Source: Roseomonas acroporae (GTDB taxonomy: Bacteria; Pseudomonadota; Alphaproteobacteria; Acetobacterales; Acetobacteraceae). Taken from it: a DNA stretch of 38,460 nucleotides. Positions 14,901-21,998 of this stretch are shown in pieces. Below the pieces are notes generated by a model. The model had not been told where the DNA came from and ran no database searches. It was given only the letters and a program-made list of their open reading frames with translations. The stretch spans positions 1-38,460 of the forward strand of contig NZ_JALPRX010000083.1 of NCBI RefSeq assembly GCF_023223525.1, written 5' to 3'. The stretch's first letter is position 1. Each line of letters starts with the position of its first letter. A program made the position numbers and the translations under genes.

Positions 14901-17024
14901 ATGACCGCTGTGGCCAGACTGCATTCAAGCGACACCCTGAACGCCGCGACCGCCAACGTCTCCGATCCCGCCATTGCCGCCATGCTGGCCGCGGCCGGCG
15001 TGACCGCCGTCCTGCGCGACGAGGACGCGGAGGCCGCGCTGGGCGGCGCCATCGACCGCGCCGCCGCCGGCCTGCTCGCCCACCAGCGCGCCGACGGCCA
15101 CTTCGTGTTCGAGCTGGAGGCGGACGCCACCATCCCCGCCGAGTACGTGCTGCTGCGCCACTTCTTCGGCCTGCCGGACGACGAGGCGTCGCTGGCGCGT
15201 GAGGCGCGCATCGGCAACTACCTGCGCCGCACCCGCGCGGCGGAGCCGCAGGCGGGCGGCGGCTGGCCGCTCTTCCACGGCGGGCCGATCGACGTCTCCT
15301 GCTCCGTGAAGGCCTACTACGCGCTGCGCATCATCGGCGACGCGCCGGAGGCGCCGCACATGCGGGCGGCGCGCGAGGCGATCCTGGCGGCGGGCGGCGC
15401 CGAGCGCGCCAACGTCTTCACCCGCATCGCCCTGGCCCTGTTCGGCCAGGTGCCCTGGCGCGCGGCGCCGGCCATGCCGGTGGAGATCATGCTGCTGCCG
15501 CGGTGGTTCCCGTTCCACCTCGACAAGATCTCCTACTGGGCGCGCACCGTGCTGGTGCCGCTGCTGGTGGTGATGGCGCACCGGCCCCGCGCCGCCAACC
15601 CGCGCGGCATCGGCATCGCCGAGCTGTTCCGCACCCCGCCGGCCGAGGTGCGGCGCTGGCCGGGCGGCGCGCACCAGCGGCAGCCCTGGGCGGCGATCTT
15701 CGGCGGCATCGACCGCGTGCTCCAGCCGGCGCAGCACCGGCTGCCGCGGCGCAGCCGCCGCCGCGCCGAGGCGCTGGCCGAGCGCTTCGTGACGGAGCGG
15801 CTGAACGGCGAGGATGGCCTGGGCGGCATCTTCCCGGCCATGGCCAACGCGCTGATGATGTACCACTGCCTCGGCGTGCCGCCCGACGACCCGCGCGTGC
15901 TCACCGCCTGGGCCGCCGTCGAGAAGCTGGTGCACGACCGCCCGGCGCGACCCGGCGAGGATGGGGGGCGGGAGGCGGAGACCTACGTGCAGCCCTGCCT
16001 CTCGCCGGTCTGGGACACGGCGCTCGCCGCGCATGCGCTGCTGGAGACGGGCGGCGAGGCGGCCGAACGGGTGCCGGCGGCGCTGGACTGGCTGCTGGGG
16101 AGGCAGATCCTGGACGTGGCGGGCGACTGGACGGTGTCCCGCCCCGGCCTGCGCCCCGGCGGCTGGGCCTTCCAGTACGAGAACGCCTACTACCCCGACG
16201 TGGACGACACCGCCGTGGTGGTCCTCGCCCTGGACCGTGCCCGGCACCAGCTCGGCCATGAGGGCGGCCCGGGCGGCGGCAGGGTGGGCGAGGCGATCGC
16301 GCGCGGCACGGAATGGACCGTCGGCATGCAGTCGAGGGGCGGCGGCTGGGGCGCCTTCGATGCCGACAACACCCATCACTACCTGAACAACATCCCCTTC
16401 GCCGACCACGGCGCGCTGCTCGACCCGCCGACCTCGGACGTCTCGGCGCGCTGCCTCGCCATGCTGGCGCAGCTCGGCCACGACCCGTCCGAGCCGGCGG
16501 TGCGCGACGCCATCGCCTACCTCCTGGCCGAGCAGGAGCCGGACGGGAGCTGGTACGGCCGCTGGGGCGTCAACTACGTCTACGGTACCTGGTCGGCGCT
16601 GACCGCGCTGAACGCCGCCGGGCTGGAGCCGGAGCACCCGGCGATGCGCCGCGGCGCGGCGTGGCTGAAGCGCCGCCAGAACCCGGATGGCGGCTGGGGC
16701 GAGGAGGGCGGCAGCTACGGGCTGGACGACGCCGCGCGGCGCGCGGCCGCCGTCAGCACCGCCTCGCAGACCGCCTGGGCCATGCTGGCGCTGATGGCGG
16801 CGGGCGAGGCGGACGACGATTCGGTGCAGCGCGGCGCCGACTGGCTGCTGGCGCACCAGGGCGCGGACGGGCTGTGGTCCGAGGAGGACTACACCGGCAC
16901 CGGCTTCCCGCGGATCTTCTACCTCCGCTACCACGGCTACGCGAAGTTCTTCCCGCTCTGGGCGCTTTCGCGGCTGCGCAACCTGCGCCGGGGCAATTCG
17001 CGCCGGGTCGTGCACGGCCTCTGA
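14901..17024 (+). CDS. shc: Squalene-hopene cyclase
   Basis: Membrane-associated triterpene cyclase of 707 residues converting squalene to hopene/diplopterol, the entry step to hopanoids. The catalytic DxDD motif is DVDD at residues 433-436, and QW repeats are visible (QSRGGGWGAFDADN, QEPDGSWYGRWG, QNPDGGWG). The C-terminus with FPRIFYLRYHGYAKFFP is typical of SHC. The ATG at 14901 gives a somewhat longer N-terminus than many SHCs, but the family's QRADGHFVFE helix falls in its usual place. hpnG follows 47 bases downstream, as expected for hpnF-hpnG. The genes for squalene supply (hpnC, hpnD, hpnE) are not in the window. Confidence 0.97.
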   Translation: MTAVARLHSSDTLNAATANVSDPAIAAMLAAAGVTAVLRDEDAEAALGGAIDRAAAGLLAHQRADGHFVFELEADATIPAEYVLLRHFFGLPDDEASLAREARIGNYLRRTRAAEPQAGGGWPLFHGGPIDVSCSVKAYYALRIIGDAPEAPHMRAAREAILAAGGAERANVFTRIALALFGQVPWRAAPAMPVEIMLLPRWFPFHLDKISYWARTVLVPLLVVMAHRPRAANPRGIGIAELFRTPPAEVRRWPGGAHQRQPWAAIFGGIDRVLQPAQHRLPRRSRRRAEALAERFVTERLNGEDGLGGIFPAMANALMMYHCLGVPPDDPRVLTAWAAVEKLVHDRPARPGEDGGREAETYVQPCLSPVWDTALAAHALLETGGEAAERVPAALDWLLGRQILDVAGDWTVSRPGLRPGGWAFQYENAYYPDVDDTAVVVLALDRARHQLGHEGGPGGGRVGEAIARGTEWTVGMQSRGGGWGAFDADNTHHYLNNIPFADHGALLDPPTSDVSARCLAMLAQLGHDPSEPAVRDAIAYLLAEQEPDGSWYGRWGVNYVYGTWSALTALNAAGLEPEHPAMRRGAAWLKRRQNPDGGWGEEGGSYGLDDAARRAAAVSTASQTAWAMLALMAAGEADDDSVQRGADWLLAHQGADGLWSEEDYTGTGFPRIFYLRYHGYAKFFPLWALSRLRNLRRGNSRRVVHGL

Positions 17025-17071
17025 GCGCCCGGTCCGAACGCGTCGCCGTGGGCGCGCGACCTGACGTGGCC

Positions 17072-17791
17072 ATGGGCGACGGCCCCGATCCTGGCCCCGA
17101 CCCTGGCCCCGGCATGCCCACGGGCGCGGCGGCGCGCCCGGTCCTGGTGGTCGTCGGCATGCGCGCGGAGGCACGCCTGCTGCCGCCCGAGGCGTGCGTG
17201 CTCTGCTCGGCCGGCGATGCCGTCCGCCTCGCCGCGCTGCTCGGCGGCCTCGGCCGGGACTTCGCCGGGGTGCTGAGCTTCGGCATCGCCGGCGGCCTGG
17301 ACCCCGGCCTCGCCGCCGGGACGGTGGTCGTGCCCGCGGCGGTGCGGGCGGGGGGCCGCACCTGGCGCACCGATGCGGGCTGGAGCGACGCACTGTGCCG
17401 CCGCTACGGGGCCGCGCGCCGGGGCGCGATCGTGGGGCATGACGGCATCGTCGCGACACCGGCGGCGAAGCGGGCGCTGCGGGCGGAGAGCGGCGCGATC
17501 GCGGTGGACATGGAATCCGCCGCCGCCGCCGCCTTCGCCGCCGAGCGGGCGCTGCCCTTCGCGGTGCTGCGCGCCGTCGCCGACAGGGCGGCCGACGCGG
17601 TGCCGCCGGCGGCGCTGCGCGGCCTGCGCCCGGATGGCAGCGCCGACCTGCCGGGGGTGCTGGCCTCGCTGCTGCGCCATCCCGGCCAGCTTCCCGGCCT
17701 GATCCGGATCGGCCGGTCCAGCCGCCGGGCGCTGCGGGCGCTGGGCCGGGTGCCGCCGCGCGAGATCCTCCGGACACTTCCCCGGCCCTAG
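17072..17791 (+). CDS. hpnG: Hopanoid-associated phosphorylase/nucleosidase HpnG
   Basis: Nucleoside phosphorylase-fold protein of 239 residues. In hopanoid producers HpnG removes adenine from adenosylhopane, leading to ribosylhopane. Family signs are the LVVVGMRAEA start of the fold, FGIAGGLDPGL, and the VDMESAA segment whose Glu contacts the ribose. The start is uncertain: ATG at 17072 adds 14 Pro/Gly/Asp residues from a 12-bp duplication, while ATG at 17114 (225 residues) begins just before the fold. Location behind shc supports the assignment. hpnH, the preceding step in the pathway, is 2 kb away on the other strand instead of next in line. Confidence 0.9.
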   Translation: MGDGPDPGPDPGPGMPTGAAARPVLVVVGMRAEARLLPPEACVLCSAGDAVRLAALLGGLGRDFAGVLSFGIAGGLDPGLAAGTVVVPAAVRAGGRTWRTDAGWSDALCRRYGAARRGAIVGHDGIVATPAAKRALRAESGAIAVDMESAAAAAFAAERALPFAVLRAVADRAADAVPPAALRGLRPDGSADLPGVLASLLRHPGQLPGLIRIGRSSRRALRALGRVPPREILRTLPRP

Positions 17792-17792
17792 A

Positions 17793-17890
17793 GCATTTTC
17801 AAGCTGGGTGTACTCACCCAGCGACCCGGAAAATGCGAAAGACCAGAAGGTTAGAGCCGTTCCGGCCCGATACGGTCAGGCCGGAACGGC
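17793..17890. repeat. Dispersed palindromic element, copy 2
   Basis: There are three nested structures. An outer pair GCATTTTC (17793-17800) and GAAAATGC (17829-17836) encloses a 7-bp hairpin (17804-17810 with 17815-17821, loop TACT). These are followed by a perfect 12-bp stem (17856-17867 with 17879-17890, 11-base loop). It starts one base after the hpnG stop. The GCATTTTC/GAAAATGC outer pair resembles intergenic palindromes I know from other alphaproteobacteria. Confidence 0.9.
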
Positions 17891-17942
17891 GCCGGCTCCT
17901 GATCCGGCGCATTCTCCGAGGCGCCGGGCGAGCACGCCCGGC
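17889..17942. repeat. Two further GC hairpins behind the palindromic element
   Basis: A 7-bp stem (17889-17895 with 17904-17910) and an 8-bp stem (17923-17930 with 17935-17942, loop AGCA) follow directly. With copy 2 of the element they make a chain of five hairpins after hpnG, which would be an effective block or end point for transcription even without a T-tract. Confidence 0.7.
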
Positions 17943-18256
17943 TTGAGTGCTCCGGAGCGGCATGCAGCCCGGACAAAGAGTGTCCGATCGTATCTTTTAT
18001 TGTTCGATCGTCGTGCGGGATGACATTTCCGTCCATTCCATCAGCGCTGTTTCCGTATCAGAAAAGAGATGGATGAGCCGGGAGTATCGGCGCTCCGCGA
18101 CCGAAAAGAGTTTGTTCAGCACCGGCGGCAAGATTGTTCCGATCAGAACAACCGGGCACGGCAACGGCATCAGCCGCGTGATCCCGCAGAAGGCACCAAG
18201 AACAAGACGCATCTCAGCCTGCTTCCCGCAGCCCATCCACGATCGGAGTGACCCGC
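17943..18256 (+). promoter_or_regulatory. AT-richer leader of the RTX-like gene with 20-bp-spaced CGATCG repeats
   Basis: This stretch is visibly less GC-rich than anything around it (for example ATCTTTTAT near 17992). TGTCCGATCGT (17981-17991) and TGTTCGATCGT (18001-18011) are direct repeats exactly 20 bases apart, each with the palindrome CGATCG, a layout typical of paired operator sites on one DNA face. The block GAAAAGAG recurs at about 18061 and 18102. I infer a regulated promoter or a transferred segment; no factor can be named. Open frames here look spurious. Confidence 0.45.
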
Positions 18257-18850
18257 GTGAGCTACGACATCTCGAACGGCAACGGCATCATCTTCGCCAC
18301 CAGTGACGCGAACCGTTCCCTCGATACCGGCGTGGCGGGCAGCACGAGCCTGCTCGCCCGCTTCATGGCCCCGGCCGCCAATCCCATGGGCGCCGATCCC
18401 ATGAGCAAGGTCAGCGGCGGCGACGCCAAGGAGACCTTCCAGTCGGGCTACGGCTCCGGCGACGCCTACGAGGGCTACCAGCAATTCTACGGCGGCGGCG
18501 GCAACGACACCTTCAAGCTGCGCTTCAAGGATTTCGGCTCCTCCGCCGACAACGGCATGGGCACCTCGAAGTACGTCGCCGACTTCCACGGCGCGGGCGG
18601 CTACAGCGTGCCCGGCGAGAACGACTTCATCGTCTTCGTCGGCTTCTCCGCCGGCACCCATCTGAGCGAGGCGCGCGACGTGACCAGCGCCGGGAACGCG
18701 GCGCAGGCCGGCTACGGCCGACTGCTCCAGTACACCTTCCTGGACGCGGAGGGACACGCGCTGCACGCCGCGGACGGCTCGGCGCTCAAGCTCAACGTCC
18801 ATTCCATGGACGGCGCCGGGCTCGCGGCGGGGGACTACCTGTTCACCTGA
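18257..18850 (+). CDS. Small RTX-like protein with type I secretion-type C-terminus
   Basis: Protein of 197 residues. I chose GTG at 18257 because GGAG sits eight bases upstream; the in-frame GTG at 18248 overlaps that site. The N-terminal half is Gly/Asp-rich with a single FYGGGGNDTFKL block, like one calcium-binding RTX repeat. The C-terminal half (VADFHGAGG, then GENDFIVFVGFSAGTHL, then AAGDYLFT at the end) resembles the C-terminal region of alphaproteobacterial RTX proteins exported by type I secretion. There is no N-terminal signal peptide and no large passenger domain. I infer a minimal secreted or surface protein of unknown role, possibly a cut-down RTX protein. No type I exporter genes are nearby. 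Confidence 0.65.
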   Translation: MSYDISNGNGIIFATSDANRSLDTGVAGSTSLLARFMAPAANPMGADPMSKVSGGDAKETFQSGYGSGDAYEGYQQFYGGGGNDTFKLRFKDFGSSADNGMGTSKYVADFHGAGGYSVPGENDFIVFVGFSAGTHLSEARDVTSAGNAAQAGYGRLLQYTFLDAEGHALHAADGSALKLNVHSMDGAGLAAGDYLFT

Positions 18851-18892
18851 GCGCCCGGCAGCCGCCGCGCCGACCGCTTCTCCGGCTGCCGT

Positions 18893-18948
18893 CCTTCGGC
18901 GCCTGCGCGCTGGCGCCTGCCCTTCGGCGTCTGCCCGCTGGCGTCTGC
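18893..18948. repeat. 28-bp tandem repeat, 2 copies
   Basis: Units 18893-18920 and 18921-18948 differ at about three bases, with a partial third start after them. They lie between the convergent RTX-like and cytochrome b561 genes. Confidence 0.85.
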
Positions 18949-18979
18949 CCGTCCGGGGCGGAATTCCCCGGAAGGTCTT

Positions 18980-19588
18980 TCAGAGCGGCTCCTGGGGCGG
19001 CAGCATGCGGCCCAGCAGCCCGTCGCGCCAGATCACCACGTGCCAGACCACGCCTAGCACATGCAGCACGACGAGGGCGTACACCACCCACTGCCCGGCC
19101 AGGTGCGCGGCATTGGCGGCGTTGGCGAGGGCCTCGTTGCGGGGCAGGGTCGGCAGCTCGAACAGCCCGAACCAGGGCACCGGGTAGCCGGCGGCGGCGG
19201 TCAGGACGTAGCCGCTGATCGGCATGGCCAGCAGGGCGAGGTAGAGCAGCCAGTGGCTCGCATGCGCCGCCGCCACGGCCCAGCGCGGCGTGCCGGCGGG
19301 CAGGGGCGGGGCGGGGTGCGTCGCGCGCCAGGCCAGGCGCAGCGCGGCCAGCGCCAGGATGGTCACGCCGATCGACTTGTGCAGCGTGAAGTAGAGGCCG
19401 GCCCTGGGATCGTTCTCGGGCAGCGCCAGCATCTGCCAGGCCAGCGGGATCACGGCGAGCAGCAGCAGCGCCGTGAGCCAGTGCAGGAAGCGCGCCACGG
19501 CGTCGTAGCGCGTCGGCAGCGGCGGCAGCACGGAGGCCGTGGCGGCCCGGGGCCGGGGCGCGGCGGCGCCGAGGGTCGGGTAGTCCAT
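18980..19588 (-). CDS. Cytochrome b561 family protein
   Basis: Diheme membrane cytochrome of 202 residues with four predicted helices (roughly 36-55, 70-88, 110-130, 162-185). Heme-ligand His candidates are visible in ARFLHWLTA, LHKSIGV, ASHWLLY and VLHVLGVVWHV, the bacterial CybB pattern. Such proteins move electrons between quinol and an acceptor in or beyond the inner membrane. The ATG at 19588 has a strong GAGGAGG site eight bases upstream. It lies 167 bases downstream of hpnH on the same strand. A 9-bp hairpin separates them, so co-transcription is possible but not certain. No partner such as YceI is visible. Confidence 0.9.
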   Translation of the reverse strand: MDYPTLGAAAPRPRAATASVLPPLPTRYDAVARFLHWLTALLLLAVIPLAWQMLALPENDPRAGLYFTLHKSIGVTILALAALRLAWRATHPAPPLPAGTPRWAVAAAHASHWLLYLALLAMPISGYVLTAAAGYPVPWFGLFELPTLPRNEALANAANAAHLAGQWVVYALVVLHVLGVVWHVVIWRDGLLGRMLPPQEPL

Positions 19589-19681
19589 GCCGGGAGCCTC
19601 CTCGGAGGGGCGGCCCCAGCATCCGCGATGGCCGGCGGGGATGGAAGGCCGATTCGGGCCGTGTCCGGGCGGCGCCCCGCT

Positions 19682-19700
19682 CCCGTGCCGCCGGCACGGG
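19682..19700 (-). terminator. 9-bp perfect hairpin between hpnH and cytochrome b561
   Basis: CCCGTGCCG at 19682-19690 pairs exactly with CGGCACGGG at 19692-19700 around a single base. It lies 56 bases after the hpnH stop. No T-run follows on the - strand, so it may be a stabiliser or attenuating structure rather than a true terminator. Confidence 0.4.
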
Positions 19701-19755
19701 CGGGGGATGACCGCTCCTTCCCGCCTCCCTCCTGCCCTTCCGGGGAGGTCGCCCG

Positions 19756-20925
19756 CTACTCGGCGGCGAGCGGCGGCACGGGCTTCGGCTTCGCGGCCGC
19801 CTCCTCCGCCTTGATCTCGTCCAGCGCCTTCTCGACGTGCTTCGAGAACACGTATTCCGCCTTGCGCTGCTTCGAGAGGTCGATCGCCGGCGCGTACTCG
19901 CCCTCGGTGCGCGGGCCGCGCAGGGCCACCATCGCCGCCTTGACCGGGTGCCTCACGCTGTCGATCACCGAGGTCGCCTCGAAGCCGGAATGCACCATGC
20001 AGTCGGCGCACTTCTCGTAATTGCCGACCCCGTAGCTGTCCCAGTCGGTGGTCTCCATCAGCTCCCTGTAGGTCTTGGCGTAGCCCTCGCCGAGCAGGTA
20101 GCAGGGGCGCTGCCAGCCGAAGACCGTGCGCGTCGGGTTGCCCCAGGGCGTGCACTTGTAGCTCTGGTTGCCGGCCAGGAAGTCGAGGAAGAGCGGCGAC
20201 TGGTTGAACTTCCAGGCGCGCCGGCCCTTGCGCTCCTTGCCGCGGCGGAAGATGCCGCGGAACAGCTCGTTGGTCTTGCGGCGGTTGAGGAAGTGCTGCT
20301 GGTCCGGGGCGCGCTCGTAGGCGTAGCCGGGCGAGGTCATCACCCCGTCCACGCCCATCTCGGTCACCGTGTCGAGGAACTTCGCCACCCGCTCCGGGTC
20401 GGCGCCGTCGAACAGGGTGCAGTTGATGGCGACGCGGAAGCCCTTCTCCTTGGCCACCCTGATCGCCGCCACGGCGCGGTCGTAGACGCCTTCCTTGGAG
20501 ACGGCGTGGTCGTGCATCTCGCGGTCGCCGTCGAGATGGATGTCCCAGGTGAACTGCTTGCTGGGCTTGTACTGGTCGATCTTCTTCTCGAGCAGCAGGG
20601 CGTTCGTGCAGAGGATGACGAACTTGCCCTTGGCGATCATGCCCTCGACGATCGCCGGCATGTCCTTGTGCAGCAGCGGCTCGCCGCCGGCGATGGCGAC
20701 CACCGGCGCGCCGCACTCGTCGGCCGCGTGCAGCGCGTCCTCGACCGAGATGCGCCGGTTCAGGATCGGGGCCGGATAGTCGATCTTGCCGCAGCCGGCG
20801 CAGGCGAGGTTGCAGCGGTAGAGCGGCTCCAGCATCAGCACCAGCGGATAGCGTTTCCGGCCGAGGAGATGCTGCTTGGCGATGTAGGCGCCGATCCTGA
20901 CCTGCTGGGCGAGCGGGATACCCAT
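19756..20925 (-). CDS. hpnH: Adenosylhopane synthase, radical SAM protein HpnH
   Basis: Radical SAM enzyme of 389 residues that attaches the 5'-deoxyadenosyl group to a hopene side chain, giving adenosylhopane for extended (C35) hopanoids. The iron-sulfur motif CNLACAGC has Cys38, Cys42 and Cys45. AGGEPLL follows, and a C-terminal cysteine group lies in YEKCADCMVHSG. The N-terminus PLAQQVRIGAYI is characteristic of HpnH. The ATG at 20925 has an AAGGAGA site about 11 bases upstream. Its product is the substrate of hpnG, which lies 2 kb away in the opposite orientation. Its divergent neighbour is copC across a 400-bp gap. Confidence 0.97.
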   Translation of the reverse strand: MGIPLAQQVRIGAYIAKQHLLGRKRYPLVLMLEPLYRCNLACAGCGKIDYPAPILNRRISVEDALHAADECGAPVVAIAGGEPLLHKDMPAIVEGMIAKGKFVILCTNALLLEKKIDQYKPSKQFTWDIHLDGDREMHDHAVSKEGVYDRAVAAIRVAKEKGFRVAINCTLFDGADPERVAKFLDTVTEMGVDGVMTSPGYAYERAPDQQHFLNRRKTNELFRGIFRRGKERKGRRAWKFNQSPLFLDFLAGNQSYKCTPWGNPTRTVFGWQRPCYLLGEGYAKTYRELMETTDWDSYGVGNYEKCADCMVHSGFEATSVIDSVRHPVKAAMVALRGPRTEGEYAPAIDLSKQRKAEYVFSKHVEKALDEIKAEEAAAKPKPVPPLAAE

Positions 20926-21325
20926 GCGACAACGACTCTCCTTGGAGGGCGGCCGGCCCTGGTGGTGACCGGATAGGCAGGCGCCGCTTTCCGGATGCTT
21001 ACGCCGGCCCCGGGGGCGGGGGCAACGGCGATGCAGCATGCCGGCCGACGGTCCGGGCGGTTCGCCCGCTCCGCAAGGGCCTTGCGCGGGGCCCTGCGCC
21101 ATGTGGCATCGCCGGCGGGCCGGCGCCATGGTTTCCGCGCCACACCTGCCGGGCCATCTTGCCCGCCATCCTTCTCCTGGCCGACGCGGCCATGCCCCGG
21201 GGGCGGGCAGGGGGCGGCAAATCCGGGCTGGCGGCGCTGCGGCGCCGCAATTAGGGTCCGGCCAGCTTTCGCGGGAGCCCGCCTTGTCCGTTCCACCGAC
21301 CCGTCCCGAGCGCCGCAACCCTGCC
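20926..21325. other. 400-bp divergent intergenic region, hpnH / copC
   Basis: No gene is supported. It must contain the hpnH promoter and probably the copC-copD-hpnN promoter. Two small palindromes are visible: 21054-21059 with 21063-21068, and CGCAAGG/CCTTGCG at 21072-21086. I cannot identify a copper-responsive operator. Confidence 0.45.
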
Positions 21326-21838
21326 ATGCGTGCCGCCTGGCGTTCCCTTTGGCGCTCCCTTTGGCTTTCCCCTGGGCGCCTTTCCCTGGCGGCGGCCGCG
21401 CTGCTCGCCGTGGCGCCGCCCCTGCTGGCGGCCCGGCCGGCGGCGGCGCATGCCATCGTGGTCGAATCCCGTCCCGCCGCCGGCACCGCCGTGCCGGCCG
21501 GGCCGGTCGAGGTGGACATCCGCTACAACAGCCGCATCGACGTCGCCCGCAGCCGCCTCGGCCTCGCGCGCGGCACCGGGCAGGCGGGCGAGGCGCGCGG
21601 GCCGGAGGAGCGCCTGGCCCTGACCGAGGACCCGTCCGGCGCCCGGCTGATCGCCCGCACCGGCCCGCTGGAGCCCGGCCCCTACCGACTGCGCTGGCAG
21701 GTGCTGGCGGTGGACGGCCACATCACGCGCGGCGACATCGTGTTCACCGTCGTGCCCCGGGACGCGCTGCGGGACGCGGCCCCGGGCGGCACGCCGCAGG
21801 CCGCCGCGCCCGCCACCGGGGGCGGCACGATACGCTGA
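21326..21838 (+). CDS. copC: CopC-type periplasmic copper-binding protein
   Basis: Small CopC-domain protein of 170 residues. A signal peptide (Arg-rich start, hydrophobic core about 18-36) ends at AAA, so the mature protein would begin with His42 (HAIVVESRPAAG). An N-terminal His is the classic CopC Cu(II) ligand. The second site, VDGHITRGDIVFTV, carries the other family ligands. It delivers or buffers copper in the periplasm. The signal peptide contains an in-frame 12-bp triplication (21338-21373) encoding WRSLWRSLW. copD follows after 160 bases holding a tandem repeat. The C-terminus ends in Ala/Gly/Thr-rich sequence. Confidence 0.9.
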   Translation: MRAAWRSLWRSLWLSPGRLSLAAAALLAVAPPLLAARPAAAHAIVVESRPAAGTAVPAGPVEVDIRYNSRIDVARSRLGLARGTGQAGEARGPEERLALTEDPSGARLIARTGPLEPGPYRLRWQVLAVDGHITRGDIVFTVVPRDALRDAAPGGTPQAAAPATGGGTIR

Positions 21839-21910
21839 CCGGGACGGCCCATCCGGCCCCGACCCGGCGTCCGCCGGACCGGTCCGCCGCCTCCCGAGGC
21901 CGCAACCCCT

Positions 21911-21972
21911 CTCGACGCAACCCCCCCCTCGACGCAACCCCCCTCGACGCAACCCCCCTCGACGCAACCCGA
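21911..21972. repeat. 15-17-bp tandem repeat, 4 copies
   Basis: CTCGACGCAACCC begins at 21911, 21928, 21943 and 21958. The first spacing is 17 bases because of two extra C bases in the C-run; the others are 15. It lies 26 bases before the copD start, where length changes could affect the copC-copD spacing. Confidence 0.9.
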
Positions 21973-21998
21973 GGACTTCCGGGACCACCGCCCGCGCC

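Noticed and set aside
14925-17777. A 950-residue antisense open frame opposite shc and hpnG
   Set aside because: It has no domain, low-complexity Arg/Pro content and exact antisense overlap with a well-defined cyclase gene.
18248-18250. GTG at 18248 as start of the RTX-like gene
   Set aside because: It overlaps the GGAG ribosome binding site; GTG at 18257 lies eight bases behind that site.
17947-18306. A 119-residue frame in the AT-richer leader of the RTX-like gene
   Set aside because: It has no recognisable motif, overlaps the start of the RTX-like gene and ends in nonsense-like sequence; better seen as a regulatory leader.
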